This document shows, in pieces, positions 8,748 to 17,331 of a stretch of 64,000 nucleotides of DNA. Within the stretch, counting starts at the first letter, position 1. The number at the start of each line of letters is the position of its first letter. Source of the DNA: Brevundimonas pishanensis (lineage in GTDB: Bacteria > Pseudomonadota > Alphaproteobacteria > Caulobacterales > Caulobacteraceae); the NCBI RefSeq assembly GCF_022750635.1, contig NZ_JAJKBG010000002.1:310001-374000 (forward strand), written 5' to 3'. The notes beneath the pieces are model-generated. The model was given only the letters and a program-made list of their open reading frames with translations, ran no database searches and was not told where the DNA came from. A program made the position numbers and the translations under genes.

Positions 8748-9656
8748 ATGTTTTTTGCCGCCTTGGCTCTCGCGGGAGCACTCACCGCCCAACCGCCGCA
8801 GCAGGCTCCGTCGTCGCCGACGCAGGTGGATGACATCGTCGTGGCGGGACGTCCGGTCGGCGAGCAAATCCGTAGCTTCCTTGACGACGTAGCTCTGCCG
8901 GACCCGAACCTGCGGGTCGCACGCTTCCATAATAATGTCTGTGTCGGTGCCGTGAATATGCGCGGTGAGATGGCTCAATATGTCGTGGACCGCATTTCGG
9001 ACGTGGGCGACGCCATTGGTCTCGAGGTTGGCGGTCCGGGCTGCAAACCCAATGTGCTCGTGATTGCGGCGGACGATGGGGCTGCCTTTGCCAAGGGGTT
9101 GGTAGACTCGCGTCGCCGCGCCTTCGTACCGGGCGGTTCTGGAATGGTGCGCACCTACGCAGCGCTGGACCGGTTCCAGAACACTGATGCGGGCATCCGC
9201 TGGTGGCATGTCTCAATGCCGGTCGACGCGCGTTCCGGGGCAATCGCGACCCGTTTGCCGGGCGAAGATCCTCCCTTTGTGACCGGCGCGGGTTCGCGCT
9301 TGCGCTCGGAGATCCGCAACGACATCAACCGCGTCATCATTATTCTCGACTTCAACAAGCTGCAGGGCCTGAACTCCCGCCAGATCGCAGACTTTGCAGC
9401 TATGGTTGCGTTTTCGCAGGTGGACCTGGACTCCGACTTCTCCGGATATGATTCCATTCTGTCCCTTATGTCGGATCGCGAATATGAGGGAATGAGCGAG
9501 TGGGACATGGCTTATCTCAAGGCTCTGTACAGTGCCGAGCTTACCGGCGTGTCCAAGACCCAACAGCGTGGCGAGATCGCCGCCCTGATGGAACGTGCCC
9601 AGGTCGGCCCGCGCGCCCGTCGCAAGGCGGTCGATGCGGCGGTTGATCCGTCTTAA
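8748..9656 (+). CDS. Secreted hypothetical protein
   Basis: I do not recognise this 302-residue protein. It begins with a short hydrophobic stretch (FFAALALAGALTA) that looks like a signal peptide, then a Pro/Gln-rich linker and a mixed alpha/beta body (FHNNVCVGAVNM, ISDVGDAIGLEVGGPGCKPNVLVI). Later parts contain DINRVIIILDFNKLQGL and the helix SRQIADFAAMVAFSQVDLD. Two Cys residues (in NNVCVG and GPGCKP) could form a disulfide in the periplasm. The start has a good AGGAG site 6 bases before the ATG. It sits between tig and clpP, each with its own terminator or start signals. Confidence 0.75.
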   Translation: MFFAALALAGALTAQPPQQAPSSPTQVDDIVVAGRPVGEQIRSFLDDVALPDPNLRVARFHNNVCVGAVNMRGEMAQYVVDRISDVGDAIGLEVGGPGCKPNVLVIAADDGAAFAKGLVDSRRRAFVPGGSGMVRTYAALDRFQNTDAGIRWWHVSMPVDARSGAIATRLPGEDPPFVTGAGSRLRSEIRNDINRVIIILDFNKLQGLNSRQIADFAAMVAFSQVDLDSDFSGYDSILSLMSDREYEGMSEWDMAYLKALYSAELTGVSKTQQRGEIAALMERAQVGPRARRKAVDAAVDPS

Positions 9657-9763
9657 TCGCTTAATCCGCTCATGTGGCCTTGCATCGCCCATAGCGGGTG
9701 ATGATATCGTGAGAACTAAGGTGGGCGGCTGTGAGTCGCCCCGAGATTCTCGAAAAGGCCCAC

Positions 9764-10405
9764 ATGCGCGATCCGATCGACTACATCTCCAACAATCTCG
9801 TTCCTATGGTGGTGGAGCAATCCAGCCGTGGTGAACGGGCGTTCGACATCTTCTCGCGCCTGCTGCGTGAACGCATCATCTTCCTGACCGGCCCGTTCGA
9901 AGACGGCATGGCTTCGCTGATCTGCGCGCAGCTGCTGTTCCTTGAATCGGAGAACCCGAAGAAGGAAATCAGCATGTATATCAACAGCCCCGGCGGTCAG
10001 GTGACCTCGGCGCTGGCGATCTACGACACCATGCAATACATCCGCTCGCCGGTTTCGACTGTGGTGATGGGTATGGCCGCTTCGGCAGGTTCGCTGATCC
10101 TGACCGCTGGTGAAGCCGGTCAACGCGTCGCTCTGCCGAACGCACGCGTGATGGTGCACCAACCGTCGGGTGGCTTCCGTGGTACCGCTTCGGATATCGA
10201 GCGTCACGCCGAAGATATTATCGCGACCAAGCGTCGTCTGAACGAAATCTACGTCAAGCACACCGGTCGCACCTATGAAGAGGTTGAGCGCACGCTCGAC
10301 CGTGACCACTTCATGACGGCCGACGAAGCCAAGGCCTGGGGCATCGTGGACCACGTCTATGATCGCCGTATTCAGGCGGACGCGGACGGCGTGAAGGCTC
10401 CCTAA
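9764..10405 (+). CDS. clpP: ATP-dependent Clp protease proteolytic subunit ClpP
   Basis: Serine protease that forms the tetradecameric barrel of ClpXP/ClpAP. The catalytic triad aligns with Ser97/His122/Asp171 of E. coli: Ser in GMAASAGS (residue 107 from this start), His in VMVHQPSGG (132) and Asp in LDRDHFM (181). The 213-residue length is normal. I prefer the ATG of [15 protein letters not shown] 33 bases upstream would add [11 protein letters not shown] and cannot be excluded. clpX lies 1.9 kb downstream, separated by three other genes, and lon follows. A wobble-type hairpin ends the gene. Confidence 0.97.
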   Translation: MRDPIDYISNNLVPMVVEQSSRGERAFDIFSRLLRERIIFLTGPFEDGMASLICAQLLFLESENPKKEISMYINSPGGQVTSALAIYDTMQYIRSPVSTVVMGMAASAGSLILTAGEAGQRVALPNARVMVHQPSGGFRGTASDIERHAEDIIATKRRLNEIYVKHTGRTYEEVERTLDRDHFMTADEAKAWGIVDHVYDRRIQADADGVKAP

Positions 10406-10430
10406 CGCCTGACGACATGACGAAATGACG

Positions 10431-10460
10431 CGGGGCGGTCCGGATTATCGGGCCGCCCCG
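10431..10460 (+). terminator. Hairpin terminator of clpP
   Basis: CGGGGCGGTCCG with CGGGCCGCCCCG around an ATTAT-type loop; one U·G wobble inside GCGGTCC/GGGCCGC. Only a weak T-run follows (AATCATGTTT). Confidence 0.65.
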
Positions 10461-10504
10461 AATCATGTTTGCACGTAATTTGAGTATGAGCGCGGGGCAG
10501 GGTG

Positions 10505-11035
10505 ATGTGGGATAACGGCTTGAAATACGGACTGGTGACGCGGGTGCTGCATTGGTCCATTGCGACGCTGCTAGCCTATCAGCTGGGCGGCGTCATCGTC
10601 GGCATGGTCTTGGGCGAAACACCGCTGACCGAAGCGTGGGGCTCTGAACACAAGGCGACAGGCCTGCTGTTGTTTATACTCGCCGTAGTTCGCGCTGTGT
10701 GGGGACTGGTAAACTTGCGCCAACGACCTGCCGCGCACCGAGAGTTGATCGGCAAGGCTGCGGTCGCCGGTCATCTGGTGCTTTACGGCCTGTTGCTGGT
10801 CGTTCCTGCGATCGCATTGGTGCGCCAATACGGGTCTGGCAGGCCATTCGAGGCGTTCGGGCTAACGATCATGCAAGGCGGCCCCGACAAGATCGAGTGG
10901 ATGACCAAGCTGGGTAGCGATTTTCACGGCGAAATGGCGTGGGTGTTGCTTGTGATGATCGCGCTGCACATCGTTATGACGCTGGTGCACCAATTCGTCT
11001 GGAAGGATGGCACGCTGAAGCGGATGGCGGGCTGA
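10505..11035 (+). CDS. Cytochrome b561-type membrane protein
   Basis: Inner-membrane di-haem b-type cytochrome of 176 residues with four hydrophobic helices. Candidate haem-ligand histidines are in RVLHWSIATL (helix 1), SEHKATGLLLF (helix 2), AGHLVLYGLLL (helix 3) and IALHIVMTLVHQFVW (helix 4), the spacing of the bacterial b561/CybB group. It probably passes electrons between quinone and a periplasmic acceptor; the partner is unknown. A GTG directly precedes the ATG and either may be used. Confidence 0.85.
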   Translation: MWDNGLKYGLVTRVLHWSIATLLAYQLGGVIVGMVLGETPLTEAWGSEHKATGLLLFILAVVRAVWGLVNLRQRPAAHRELIGKAAVAGHLVLYGLLLVVPAIALVRQYGSGRPFEAFGLTIMQGGPDKIEWMTKLGSDFHGEMAWVLLVMIALHIVMTLVHQFVWKDGTLKRMAG

Positions 11036-11066
11036 TCCTCCTCGCCGAACATGCTATCAGGCCGCC

Positions 11067-11387
11067 ATGCAGTACACCAATGACACCAAGGGCACGATAG
11101 AGGTCGATGGCGACGTCTATCTTTGGGAACTCCGCCGACAGCAGCGTCCGGTGGGCAAGAATGCGTGGGAGGGCATAGCCATCGCCTTCCGCCATCAGGA
11201 CTATAAGCGCGAGGCTGTGGCCCAGTACCCTGCGCTGTTCCGCCCGAACGGTTCTCCCAATCTGGAGAAGCAGCGCATCGATCTGGACGTGCTGGCCAGC
11301 ACGGTACGTTCAATCATCGAAGCCGGCTGGGAGCCTGCGTCGCGCGGCAAGACGGTGAACTTCGACGTGGATGCGGACGGCAACTGA
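11067..11387 (+). CDS. Small conserved-looking hypothetical protein
   Basis: Soluble protein of 106 residues that I do not recognise. It has no signal peptide or membrane segment. It starts with a beta-rich part (TIEVDGDVYLWELRRQQRP), continues with AFRHQDYKREAVAQYPALF and ends with a helix (IDLDVLASTVRSIIEAGWEP) and an acidic tail. GC-ending codon use matches the neighbours, so it is likely a real gene. It lies 31 bases after the b561 gene on the same strand and may be co-transcribed. Confidence 0.7.
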   Translation: MQYTNDTKGTIEVDGDVYLWELRRQQRPVGKNAWEGIAIAFRHQDYKREAVAQYPALFRPNGSPNLEKQRIDLDVLASTVRSIIEAGWEPASRGKTVNFDVDADGN

Positions 11388-11408
11388 CCGCCCGCACCGT
11401 CGGACAGA

Positions 11409-12086
11409 TCAGGGCTTCCGGGTGAAAACCTGGAGGCCTTTTTCTTCGGCCATGGCGATCATCTGTTCATCGCCGGACGTGTCCCCATAGGCCGCCAGGA
11501 CGCGCACATCGGGTCCGTAGACGGCGTGGATGCGCTGGACCTTCTGTTCGCGACGGCAATTCGGTGTGGCAAACCGTCCGGTGACGCGGTCATCGCCATC
11601 GAACTCCAGTTGCGTGCCGATAAGGTTTTCCGCACCCAACCGCTCTGCGAATGGCGCGATGGTCGTTTCGGGCGATGCGGTCACGATGACGCGGTGGACA
11701 CCCTTGGCACCCCATTCTTCCCATTTGGCGAGAGCGTCCGGACGCATAAACTTCTTCCAGACCTCGTCGCGATAGGCCTCGGCCTGAATGGCCAGTGCCT
11801 CGCGCTTGATGCCCTTGAGAAACACATCGACCGACGCTGCCTTGATCCGCCCCCGATCGCGGTCACCAAGATAGGCAAGGGCCGCCGGCACCAGCCGGAG
11901 CATCCCGCCAAGGTACTTAAGTGGTCCTACCCGCCATTTGAGAAATGCGGTGAAGCTGTCGCGAATCGACAGAGTGCCGTCAAAATCGAACGCGACTATT
12001 TCCTTTGGCATTTCGCTTGTGCGAAAAGGGGGCTGGCGCGACGCGTCCACATTACCCATCTGTGACATCCTGCCTGTATTCCCCAT
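11409..12086 (-). CDS. HAD-family hydrolase (HAD-IB, phosphoserine-phosphatase-like)
   Basis: Phosphatase of the haloacid dehalogenase superfamily, 225 residues. Motif I is FDFDGTLS with the nucleophile Asp, motif II is VIVTASPE, and motif III/IV is AAYGDTSGDEQMI. The helical cap between motifs I and II and the spacing match the HAD-IB group (SerB and lysophospholipid-phosphatase-like enzymes). The substrate cannot be told. The first ATG has an AGGAA site; an internal Met before PKEIVAFDFD would give a shorter version. Confidence 0.88.
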   Translation of the reverse strand: MGNTGRMSQMGNVDASRQPPFRTSEMPKEIVAFDFDGTLSIRDSFTAFLKWRVGPLKYLGGMLRLVPAALAYLGDRDRGRIKAASVDVFLKGIKREALAIQAEAYRDEVWKKFMRPDALAKWEEWGAKGVHRVIVTASPETTIAPFAERLGAENLIGTQLEFDGDDRVTGRFATPNCRREQKVQRIHAVYGPDVRVLAAYGDTSGDEQMIAMAEEKGLQVFTRKP

Positions 12087-12263
12087 AAGTTCCTGCGGAG
12101 TGACGTTTCTCGCGTCACGGTACCCAAACGGGCTTGTGGCGGAACCTCTGATGGGTGATTGTTATTTTTTGAAGACTTTGCTGCTTAGATTCTAGTGTCT
12201 AACATCAAGGTTGTCGCCTTTTCCCCCAATCCCGGTGGAAATGGCGGAGAGTGAGATGGGTCT

Positions 12264-13532
12264 ATGACCAAAGCCGCCGGCACTGACGCCAAAAGCACGC
12301 TCTACTGCTCCTTCTGTGGAAAGAGCCAGCATGAGGTCCGCAAACTGATTGCGGGCCCGACCGTGTTCATCTGCGATGAATGCGTCGAGCTGTGCATGGA
12401 CATCATCCGCGAAGAACAGAAGATCACGCTCAAGACGTCGAAGGACGGGGTGCCAACCCCGAAAGAAATCCGCGACGTTCTGGACGACTATGTGATCGGT
12501 CAATCGCACGCCAAGAAGGTGCTGTCGGTTGCCGTACACAACCACTACAAGCGCCTGAACCACGCGGCTAAGAACAACGACGTCGAACTGGCCAAGTCGA
12601 ACATCATGCTGATCGGTCCGACCGGCTCGGGTAAGACCCTGCTGGCACAGACCCTGGCGCGCATCATCGATGTGCCGTTCACCATGGCGGACGCGACGAC
12701 GCTGACCGAAGCCGGTTACGTCGGTGAAGATGTCGAGAACATCATTCTGAAGCTGCTTCAGGCGTCGGATTACAACGTTGAACGCGCCCAGCGCGGCATC
12801 GTTTACATCGACGAAATCGACAAGATCAGCCGCAAGTCCGACAATCCTTCGATCACCCGCGACGTGTCGGGCGAGGGTGTTCAGCAGGCTCTGCTGAAGA
12901 TCATGGAAGGCACGGTTGCATCCGTCCCGCCGCAAGGTGGCCGCAAGCATCCGCAGCAGGAATTCCTGCAAGTCGACACGGCCAACATCCTGTTCATCGT
13001 CGGCGGCGCGTTCGCCGGCCTTGAGAAGGTGATCTCGGCGCGTGGCGATGGCGTGTCCATCGGCTTCGGTGCCAAGGTCAAGGAAGTCGACGAGCGTCGT
13101 ACCGGCGAAATCCTCAAGGAAGTCGAGCCCGACGATCTGATGCGTTTCGGACTTATTCCGGAGTTTATCGGTCGTCTGCCGGTCCTGGCTACTCTGGAAG
13201 ATCTGGACGAAGAAGCGCTGATCAAGATCCTGACTGAGCCGAAGAATGCTCTGGTCAAGCAGTACAAGCGCCTGTTCGACATGGAGAACGTGAACCTGAC
13301 CTTCACCGACGACGCGCTGTCCGCGGTCGCCAAGAAGGCTATCACCCGCAAGACGGGTGCACGTGGTCTGCGTTCGATCCTGGAAGGTGTTCTGCTGGAA
13401 ACCATGTTCGACCTGCCGACCTACGAGGGCGTGGAAGAAGTGGTGGTCAATGCCGAGGTTATCGAGGGCCGCGCCCAACCTCTGCTGATCTATTCCGAGT
13501 CGAAAAAGAAGAAAGCTGACCCTGCAGCTTGA
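12264..13532 (+). CDS. clpX: ATP-dependent Clp protease ATP-binding subunit ClpX
   Basis: AAA+ unfoldase that feeds substrates to ClpP. In Caulobacter relatives it degrades the cell-cycle regulator CtrA. It has 422 residues with the N-terminal zinc-binding domain (C15, C18, C37, C40), Walker A GPTGSGKT (118–125), Walker [12 protein letters not shown], the pore-loop region, the ClpP-docking loop around SIGFGAK, and the sensor-2 end [11 protein letters not shown]. All key parts are intact. It sits between clpP and lon and ends at its own hairpin. Confidence 0.98.
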   Translation: MTKAAGTDAKSTLYCSFCGKSQHEVRKLIAGPTVFICDECVELCMDIIREEQKITLKTSKDGVPTPKEIRDVLDDYVIGQSHAKKVLSVAVHNHYKRLNHAAKNNDVELAKSNIMLIGPTGSGKTLLAQTLARIIDVPFTMADATTLTEAGYVGEDVENIILKLLQASDYNVERAQRGIVYIDEIDKISRKSDNPSITRDVSGEGVQQALLKIMEGTVASVPPQGGRKHPQQEFLQVDTANILFIVGGAFAGLEKVISARGDGVSIGFGAKVKEVDERRTGEILKEVEPDDLMRFGLIPEFIGRLPVLATLEDLDEEALIKILTEPKNALVKQYKRLFDMENVNLTFTDDALSAVAKKAITRKTGARGLRSILEGVLLETMFDLPTYEGVEEVVVNAEVIEGRAQPLLIYSESKKKKADPAA

Positions 13533-13555
13533 TTTGAACTGATGAGCTAGCGGGC

Positions 13556-13592
13556 AGGGCGGTCCTTTACGGGGCCGCCCTGTTGCGTTTTT
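13556..13592 (+). terminator. Rho-independent terminator of clpX
   Basis: AGGGCGGTCC with GGGGCCGCCCT around TTTAC, one U·G wobble, followed by TGTTGCGTTTTT. Confidence 0.75.
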
Positions 13593-13645
13593 AGCCCATG
13601 TTTACCGCTGTAAGCCCGAACTCTGTGGGTCGTTCTGGCGTTAAG

Positions 13646-13674
13646 CTTGAACCCGCATAATCACGTCCCACATA
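13646..13674 (+). promoter_or_regulatory. Possible heat-shock (RpoH) promoter of lon
   Basis: CTTGAA (13646–13651) and CCCACATA (13667–13674) are separated by 15 bases. They resemble the sigma-32 elements CTTGAA and CCCCATNTA. It lies 114 bases before the lon start. lon is heat-shock controlled in many proteobacteria; the call is by pattern only. Confidence 0.4.
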
Positions 13675-13787
13675 GTCCATTTGAAAAGCCGCCTGATGGC
13701 GGGCCGAGTCGGTAAGCGGAACAGGTTGTTCAAGCGGATCGGCTTTGGCGGGCCGGAGATTCACAAAGGCTCCCGAAAGTAAGCACC

Positions 13788-16187
13788 ATGACCGAGAGCA
13801 AAATCCTCCCAGTCCTGCCGTTGAGAGACATCGTCGTCTTTCCGCACATGGTCGTGCCGTTGTTTGTCGGCCGCGAGAAGTCCGTGCGTGCCCTCGACGA
13901 GATCATGAAGGGCGAGAAGCAAATCCTGCTCGCGACCCAGAAGAACTCGACGGATGACGATCCCGCGACCGATGCCATCTATCCAACGGGCGTTCTGGCG
14001 ACCGTACTGCAGCTGCTGAAACTTCCCGACGGCACCGTGAAGGTGCTGGTGGAGGGCAAGTCGCGCGCGCGACTGACCAAGTTCACCGACCGTCAGGAAT
14101 ATTACGAAGCCGAAGCTGTCGAAATCGACGACGAGCCGGGCGAGGCTTCGCAGTCCGAAGCTCTGCTGCGCGCAGTTATCGAGCAGTTCGAAAACTACGT
14201 GAAGCTGAACAAAAAGGTCCCGCCCGAGGCCCTCAGCTCCATTCCGCAAATCGCTGAACCGTCCAAGTTGGCTGACAGCGTGGCGGCTCATCTGGCCGTA
14301 AAGATCGCCGAGAAGCAGTCGCTGCTGGAAACCATCAGTGTCACCGAGCGCCTCGAGAAGGTCTACGGCCTGATGGAAGGCGAGATCTCGGTCTTGCAGG
14401 TCGAGAAAAAAATCCGCTCGCGCGTGAAGCGCCAGATGGAAAAGACCCAGCGCGAGTACTATCTCAACGAGCAGATGAAGGCGATCCAGCGCGAGCTGGG
14501 TGAGACCGACGATGCCCGCGACGAACTGCTGGAGCTGGAAAAGCGCATCGCCAAGACGCGCCTGTCGAAAGAAGCCCGCCTGAAGGCTGATGCGGAGCTG
14601 AAGAAGCTGCGCAACATGAGCCCGATGTCGGCGGAATCGACCGTGGTCCGCAACTATCTGGACTGGCTCCTGTCTATCCCATGGGGCAAGGCCAAGACCA
14701 AGGCTATCGACCTGAGCAAGGCCGAGGACATCCTCGAAGCCGATCACTACGGTCTGGAAAAGGTCAAAGAGCGCATCATCGAGTATCTGGCCGTTCAAGC
14801 CCGTACCGGTTCGCTTAAGGGCCCGATCCTGTGCCTCGTTGGCCCACCGGGTGTTGGTAAGACCTCGTTGGCGCAATCCATCGCTAAGGCAACGGGCCGT
14901 GAATACGTCCGTATGTCGCTGGGCGGCGTGCGTGACGAGGCCGAGATCCGCGGTCACCGCCGAACCTACATCGGCTCCATGCCGGGCAAGATCATCCAGT
15001 CGATGAAGAAGGCTAAGACCACCAACGCCTTCGTGCTGCTGGACGAGATCGACAAGCTGGGCGCAGACTGGCGCGGTGACCCGTCGTCGGCCCTGCTCGA
15101 AGTGCTGGATCCGGCACAGAACTCGACCTTCGGCGACCACTACCTGGAAGTCGACTACGACCTGTCGCAGGTCATGTTCGTCACTACGGCGAACAGCCTG
15201 AACATGCCGCAGCCGCTGCTGGACCGCATGGAGATCATCCGTGTCTCGGGCTACACCGAAGACGAAAAGGTCGAGATCGCCAAACGCCACGTGCTGCCGA
15301 AGCAGCTCAAGGATCACGGCCTCAAGGACGGTGAACTGATCGTTCCGGAGCAGACCATTCGCGACCTCATCCGCTACTACACCCGCGAAGCCGGTGTACG
15401 TTCGCTGGAGCGCGCGCTGGGTGGTCTGGCACGCAAGGCGGTCCGCGAGATGGCCAAGACCGGCGTGAAGTCCATCACGGTCGACGAAGCCAAGCTGGCC
15501 GAGTATGCGGGCGTGAAGAAGTTCCGCTATGGCGAAACGGAAGCCGAAGATCAGGTGGGTATTGTAACCGGCTTGGCCTGGACCGAGTTCGGCGGCGACA
15601 TCCTCACGATCGAGGCGCTGAAGATGCCGGGTCGCGGTCGTATGACTGTCACGGGCAACCTGAAAGAAGTGATGAAGGAGTCGATCTCGGCTGCTGCATC
15701 CTATGTCCGTAGCCGCGCCCTCAGCATCGGCGTGAAGCCACCTGTCTTCGAGAAGACCGACATCCACGTGCACGTGCCGGACGGTGCGACGCCCAAGGAT
15801 GGTCCGTCGGCTGGTGTCGCTATGACCGTGGCCATGGTTTCTGTTCTGACCGGCATACCGATCCGCAAGGATATCGCGATGACGGGCGAGATCACTCTGC
15901 GTGGTCGCGTGACCGCTATCGGCGGGCTGAAGGAGAAGCTGCTGGCGGCTCTGCGCTCGGGCGTGAAGACGGTGCTGATCCCTCAGGAGAACGAGAAGGA
16001 CCTTGAGGACGTGCCGGAAAACGTGAAGGCCGCCCTCGAGATCGTTCCGATTTCAACTGCCGACGAAGCTTTGAAGTGGGCCCTGACCGGCACCCCGCAA
16101 GCCGTTGAATGGGACGAGGAGGCAGAGCCTCTCAATCCTGCGCCTGCGGCCGCTGGCCAAGTGGGCGGCGCATCGATCAGCCACTGA
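13788..16187 (+). CDS. lon: Endopeptidase La (Lon protease)
   Basis: Homo-oligomeric ATP-dependent protease for misfolded and regulatory proteins. It has 799 residues: LAN substrate-binding domain (about 1–200, starting KILPVLPLRDIVVFPHMVVP), coiled-coil linker, AAA+ domain with Walker A GPPGVGKTS (near 355) and Walker B FVLLDEIDKLG, and a C-terminal protease domain. The catalytic Ser is in KDGPSAGVAM and the catalytic Lys in GGLKEKLLAAL. It is a full-length LonA. It follows clpX after 255 bases containing a terminator and a possible heat-shock promoter, and precedes HU as in many relatives. Confidence 0.98.
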   Translation: MTESKILPVLPLRDIVVFPHMVVPLFVGREKSVRALDEIMKGEKQILLATQKNSTDDDPATDAIYPTGVLATVLQLLKLPDGTVKVLVEGKSRARLTKFTDRQEYYEAEAVEIDDEPGEASQSEALLRAVIEQFENYVKLNKKVPPEALSSIPQIAEPSKLADSVAAHLAVKIAEKQSLLETISVTERLEKVYGLMEGEISVLQVEKKIRSRVKRQMEKTQREYYLNEQMKAIQRELGETDDARDELLELEKRIAKTRLSKEARLKADAELKKLRNMSPMSAESTVVRNYLDWLLSIPWGKAKTKAIDLSKAEDILEADHYGLEKVKERIIEYLAVQARTGSLKGPILCLVGPPGVGKTSLAQSIAKATGREYVRMSLGGVRDEAEIRGHRRTYIGSMPGKIIQSMKKAKTTNAFVLLDEIDKLGADWRGDPSSALLEVLDPAQNSTFGDHYLEVDYDLSQVMFVTTANSLNMPQPLLDRMEIIRVSGYTEDEKVEIAKRHVLPKQLKDHGLKDGELIVPEQTIRDLIRYYTREAGVRSLERALGGLARKAVREMAKTGVKSITVDEAKLAEYAGVKKFRYGETEAEDQVGIVTGLAWTEFGGDILTIEALKMPGRGRMTVTGNLKEVMKESISAAASYVRSRALSIGVKPPVFEKTDIHVHVPDGATPKDGPSAGVAMTVAMVSVLTGIPIRKDIAMTGEITLRGRVTAIGGLKEKLLAALRSGVKTVLIPQENEKDLEDVPENVKAALEIVPISTADEALKWALTGTPQAVEWDEEAEPLNPAPAAAGQVGGASISH

Positions 16188-16205
16188 TCGAGTTTAAGCT
16201 AAAGG

Positions 16206-16236
16206 ATGCGGTCCGGTTTCCGGGCCGCATTTTTTA
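16206..16236 (+). terminator. Rho-independent terminator of lon
   Basis: ATGCGGTCCGG (16206–16216), TTT loop, CCGGGCCGCAT (16220–16230), then six Ts. One U·G wobble lies at the same position as in the clpP and clpX terminators. Confidence 0.9.
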
Positions 16237-16282
16237 TTGGAAATATTACGCCAGCTAACTGGCACGAGGGGAGGGATAACTC

Positions 16283-16558
16283 ATGAGCAAAAGCGAGCTG
16301 ATCGGTCGGATGGCTGAGGCGGCGGGAATCACCCGCGAGCAGGCAAAATTGGCGCTGGAAGCGTTTACCGATCACGTCGGCCAGACGCTAAAAGACGGAA
16401 GAGACTTAAGAATCGTCGGTTTTGGAAGTTTTTCTGTTTCCGAGCGCGCAGCCGGAAAAGCCCGTAATCCAAGGACTGGAGAGGTTGTTGAGCGCCCCGC
16501 ATCGCGCAATGCACGCTTCAGAAGTGGAGAAGGATTAAAAAGCCTCTTGAACGGATGA
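16283..16558 (+). CDS. hupB: HU-family DNA-binding protein
   Basis: Nucleoid protein of 91 residues that bends DNA as a dimer. It shows the N-terminal helices (MSKSELIGRMAEAAGITREQA), the GFGSFSVSERAAGKARNPRTGE saddle split across the beta arms, and the closing FRSGEGLKSLLNG helix. The arm-tip segment VVERPASRNARF differs somewhat from the usual IPASKVPKF but keeps the intercalating Pro. GGGAGGGAT lies just upstream of the ATG. Its place after lon is the common order. Confidence 0.93.
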   Translation: MSKSELIGRMAEAAGITREQAKLALEAFTDHVGQTLKDGRDLRIVGFGSFSVSERAAGKARNPRTGEVVERPASRNARFRSGEGLKSLLNG

Positions 16559-16610
16559 GCGATAGGAGGCAAAGAAGCGCTCCGCAGCGGCTTCGGCCAC
16601 TCAGGAAATC

Positions 16611-16687
16611 GGGCGGCTAGCTCAGCTGGTCAGAGCACCTCGTTTACACCGAGGGGGTCGGGGGTTCGAACCCCTCGCCGCCCACCA
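16611..16687 (+). tRNA. tRNA-Val (anticodon UAC)
   Basis: Complete cloverleaf of 77 bases with encoded CCA. Acceptor GGGCGGC pairs with GCCGCCC; the D-loop is GCTCAGCTGGTCAGAGC. The anticodon stem CCTCG/CGAGG encloses TTTACAC, giving TAC at 16645–16647. The T-arm is GGGGG TTCGAAC CCCTC and the discriminator is A. Confidence 0.97.
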
Positions 16688-16702
16688 TTCCTTCAAGTTG
16701 CG

Positions 16703-16744
16703 AAAAAAGGGCGTGATCTTCGTGATCACGTCCTTCTTTTTTTG
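16703..16744. terminator. Terminator after tRNA-Val
   Basis: GGGCGTGATC (16709–16718) pairs with GATCACGTCC (16724–16733) with one G·U wobble. It is flanked by A6 on the left and CTTCTTTTTTT on the right, so it could work in both directions. The next gene is convergent. Confidence 0.85.
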
Positions 16745-16745
16745 C

Positions 16746-17246
16746 CTAGAGCCGAACGTCGACAGCCCCGCCGGATTCCGGCGTAGTACCGCTCATATTG
16801 GCCTTGGCGATTTCGAAGGCAAACTTCAGCAATCCGCCATCCGATACCCAGATACGACCATCAGCGCCGTCGAAGCGGAGAAGGGTCAGATGGGGATCTT
16901 CTTTGCCTTCTGGATACCATGCCGCAACAACCGGGTTCCAATGGCGGTCGATGATGGCTTGATCTCGCGGTGCTACGGTGAGGTTGCCGCGAAGGCTGGC
17001 CCAGATTTTCTGGTCTTTGGACCCGTATTCAAAGCAGGCCGCTGCGCCTGACGCCGCATCGCGCGCCAGTTCGACGTCATCGCGCGTGAAGAACCAGATG
17101 GAGTTGCTGCCTTCTTCCTGGAAGGCGGTCATCGGCTGGCTCAGATAGCCCGGCTGATCCAACCCCAGCATTCCGGTGTTGCTGGATTTCAGGGCTTTCC
17201 AGAATGCGTCTTGGGCTTCGGCAGGGGTGAGCTGTTTATCCGACAT
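16746..17246 (-). CDS. Pyridoxamine 5'-phosphate oxidase-like (general stress 26-type) protein
   Basis: Split-barrel flavin-binding family protein of 166 residues. Segments NSIWFFTRDDVELA, KIWASLRGNLTVA and WYPEGKEDPHLTLLRFD match the general stress protein 26/pyridoxamine-oxidase-like group, which binds FMN, FAD or F420. The exact reaction is unknown. I chose MSDKQLTP as start because GGGAG lies about 8 bases upstream; the frame stays open 63 bases further. It converges with tRNA-Val. Stress-type homologues fit the KGG gene seen earlier, but no shared regulation is shown. Confidence 0.85.
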   Translation of the reverse strand: MSDKQLTPAEAQDAFWKALKSSNTGMLGLDQPGYLSQPMTAFQEEGSNSIWFFTRDDVELARDAASGAAACFEYGSKDQKIWASLRGNLTVAPRDQAIIDRHWNPVVAAWYPEGKEDPHLTLLRFDGADGRIWVSDGGLLKFAFEIAKANMSGTTPESGGAVDVRL

Positions 17247-17331
17247 AGGCGTACTCCCGGGGTTGTTGACCCGGGAGGAACGGGCATAAGCCTCCCGCCG
17301 TTCCGCCAATGACGACTATCACACGGTAACG

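Noticed and set aside
12192..13478. Minus-strand open frame of 428 codons opposite clpX
   Set aside because: Shadow of clpX; no domain, no ribosome site.
13761..15773. Very long minus-strand open frame (670 codons) opposite lon
   Set aside because: lon is complete with all motifs; the antisense frame is a by-product of GC-ending codons and shows low-complexity composition.
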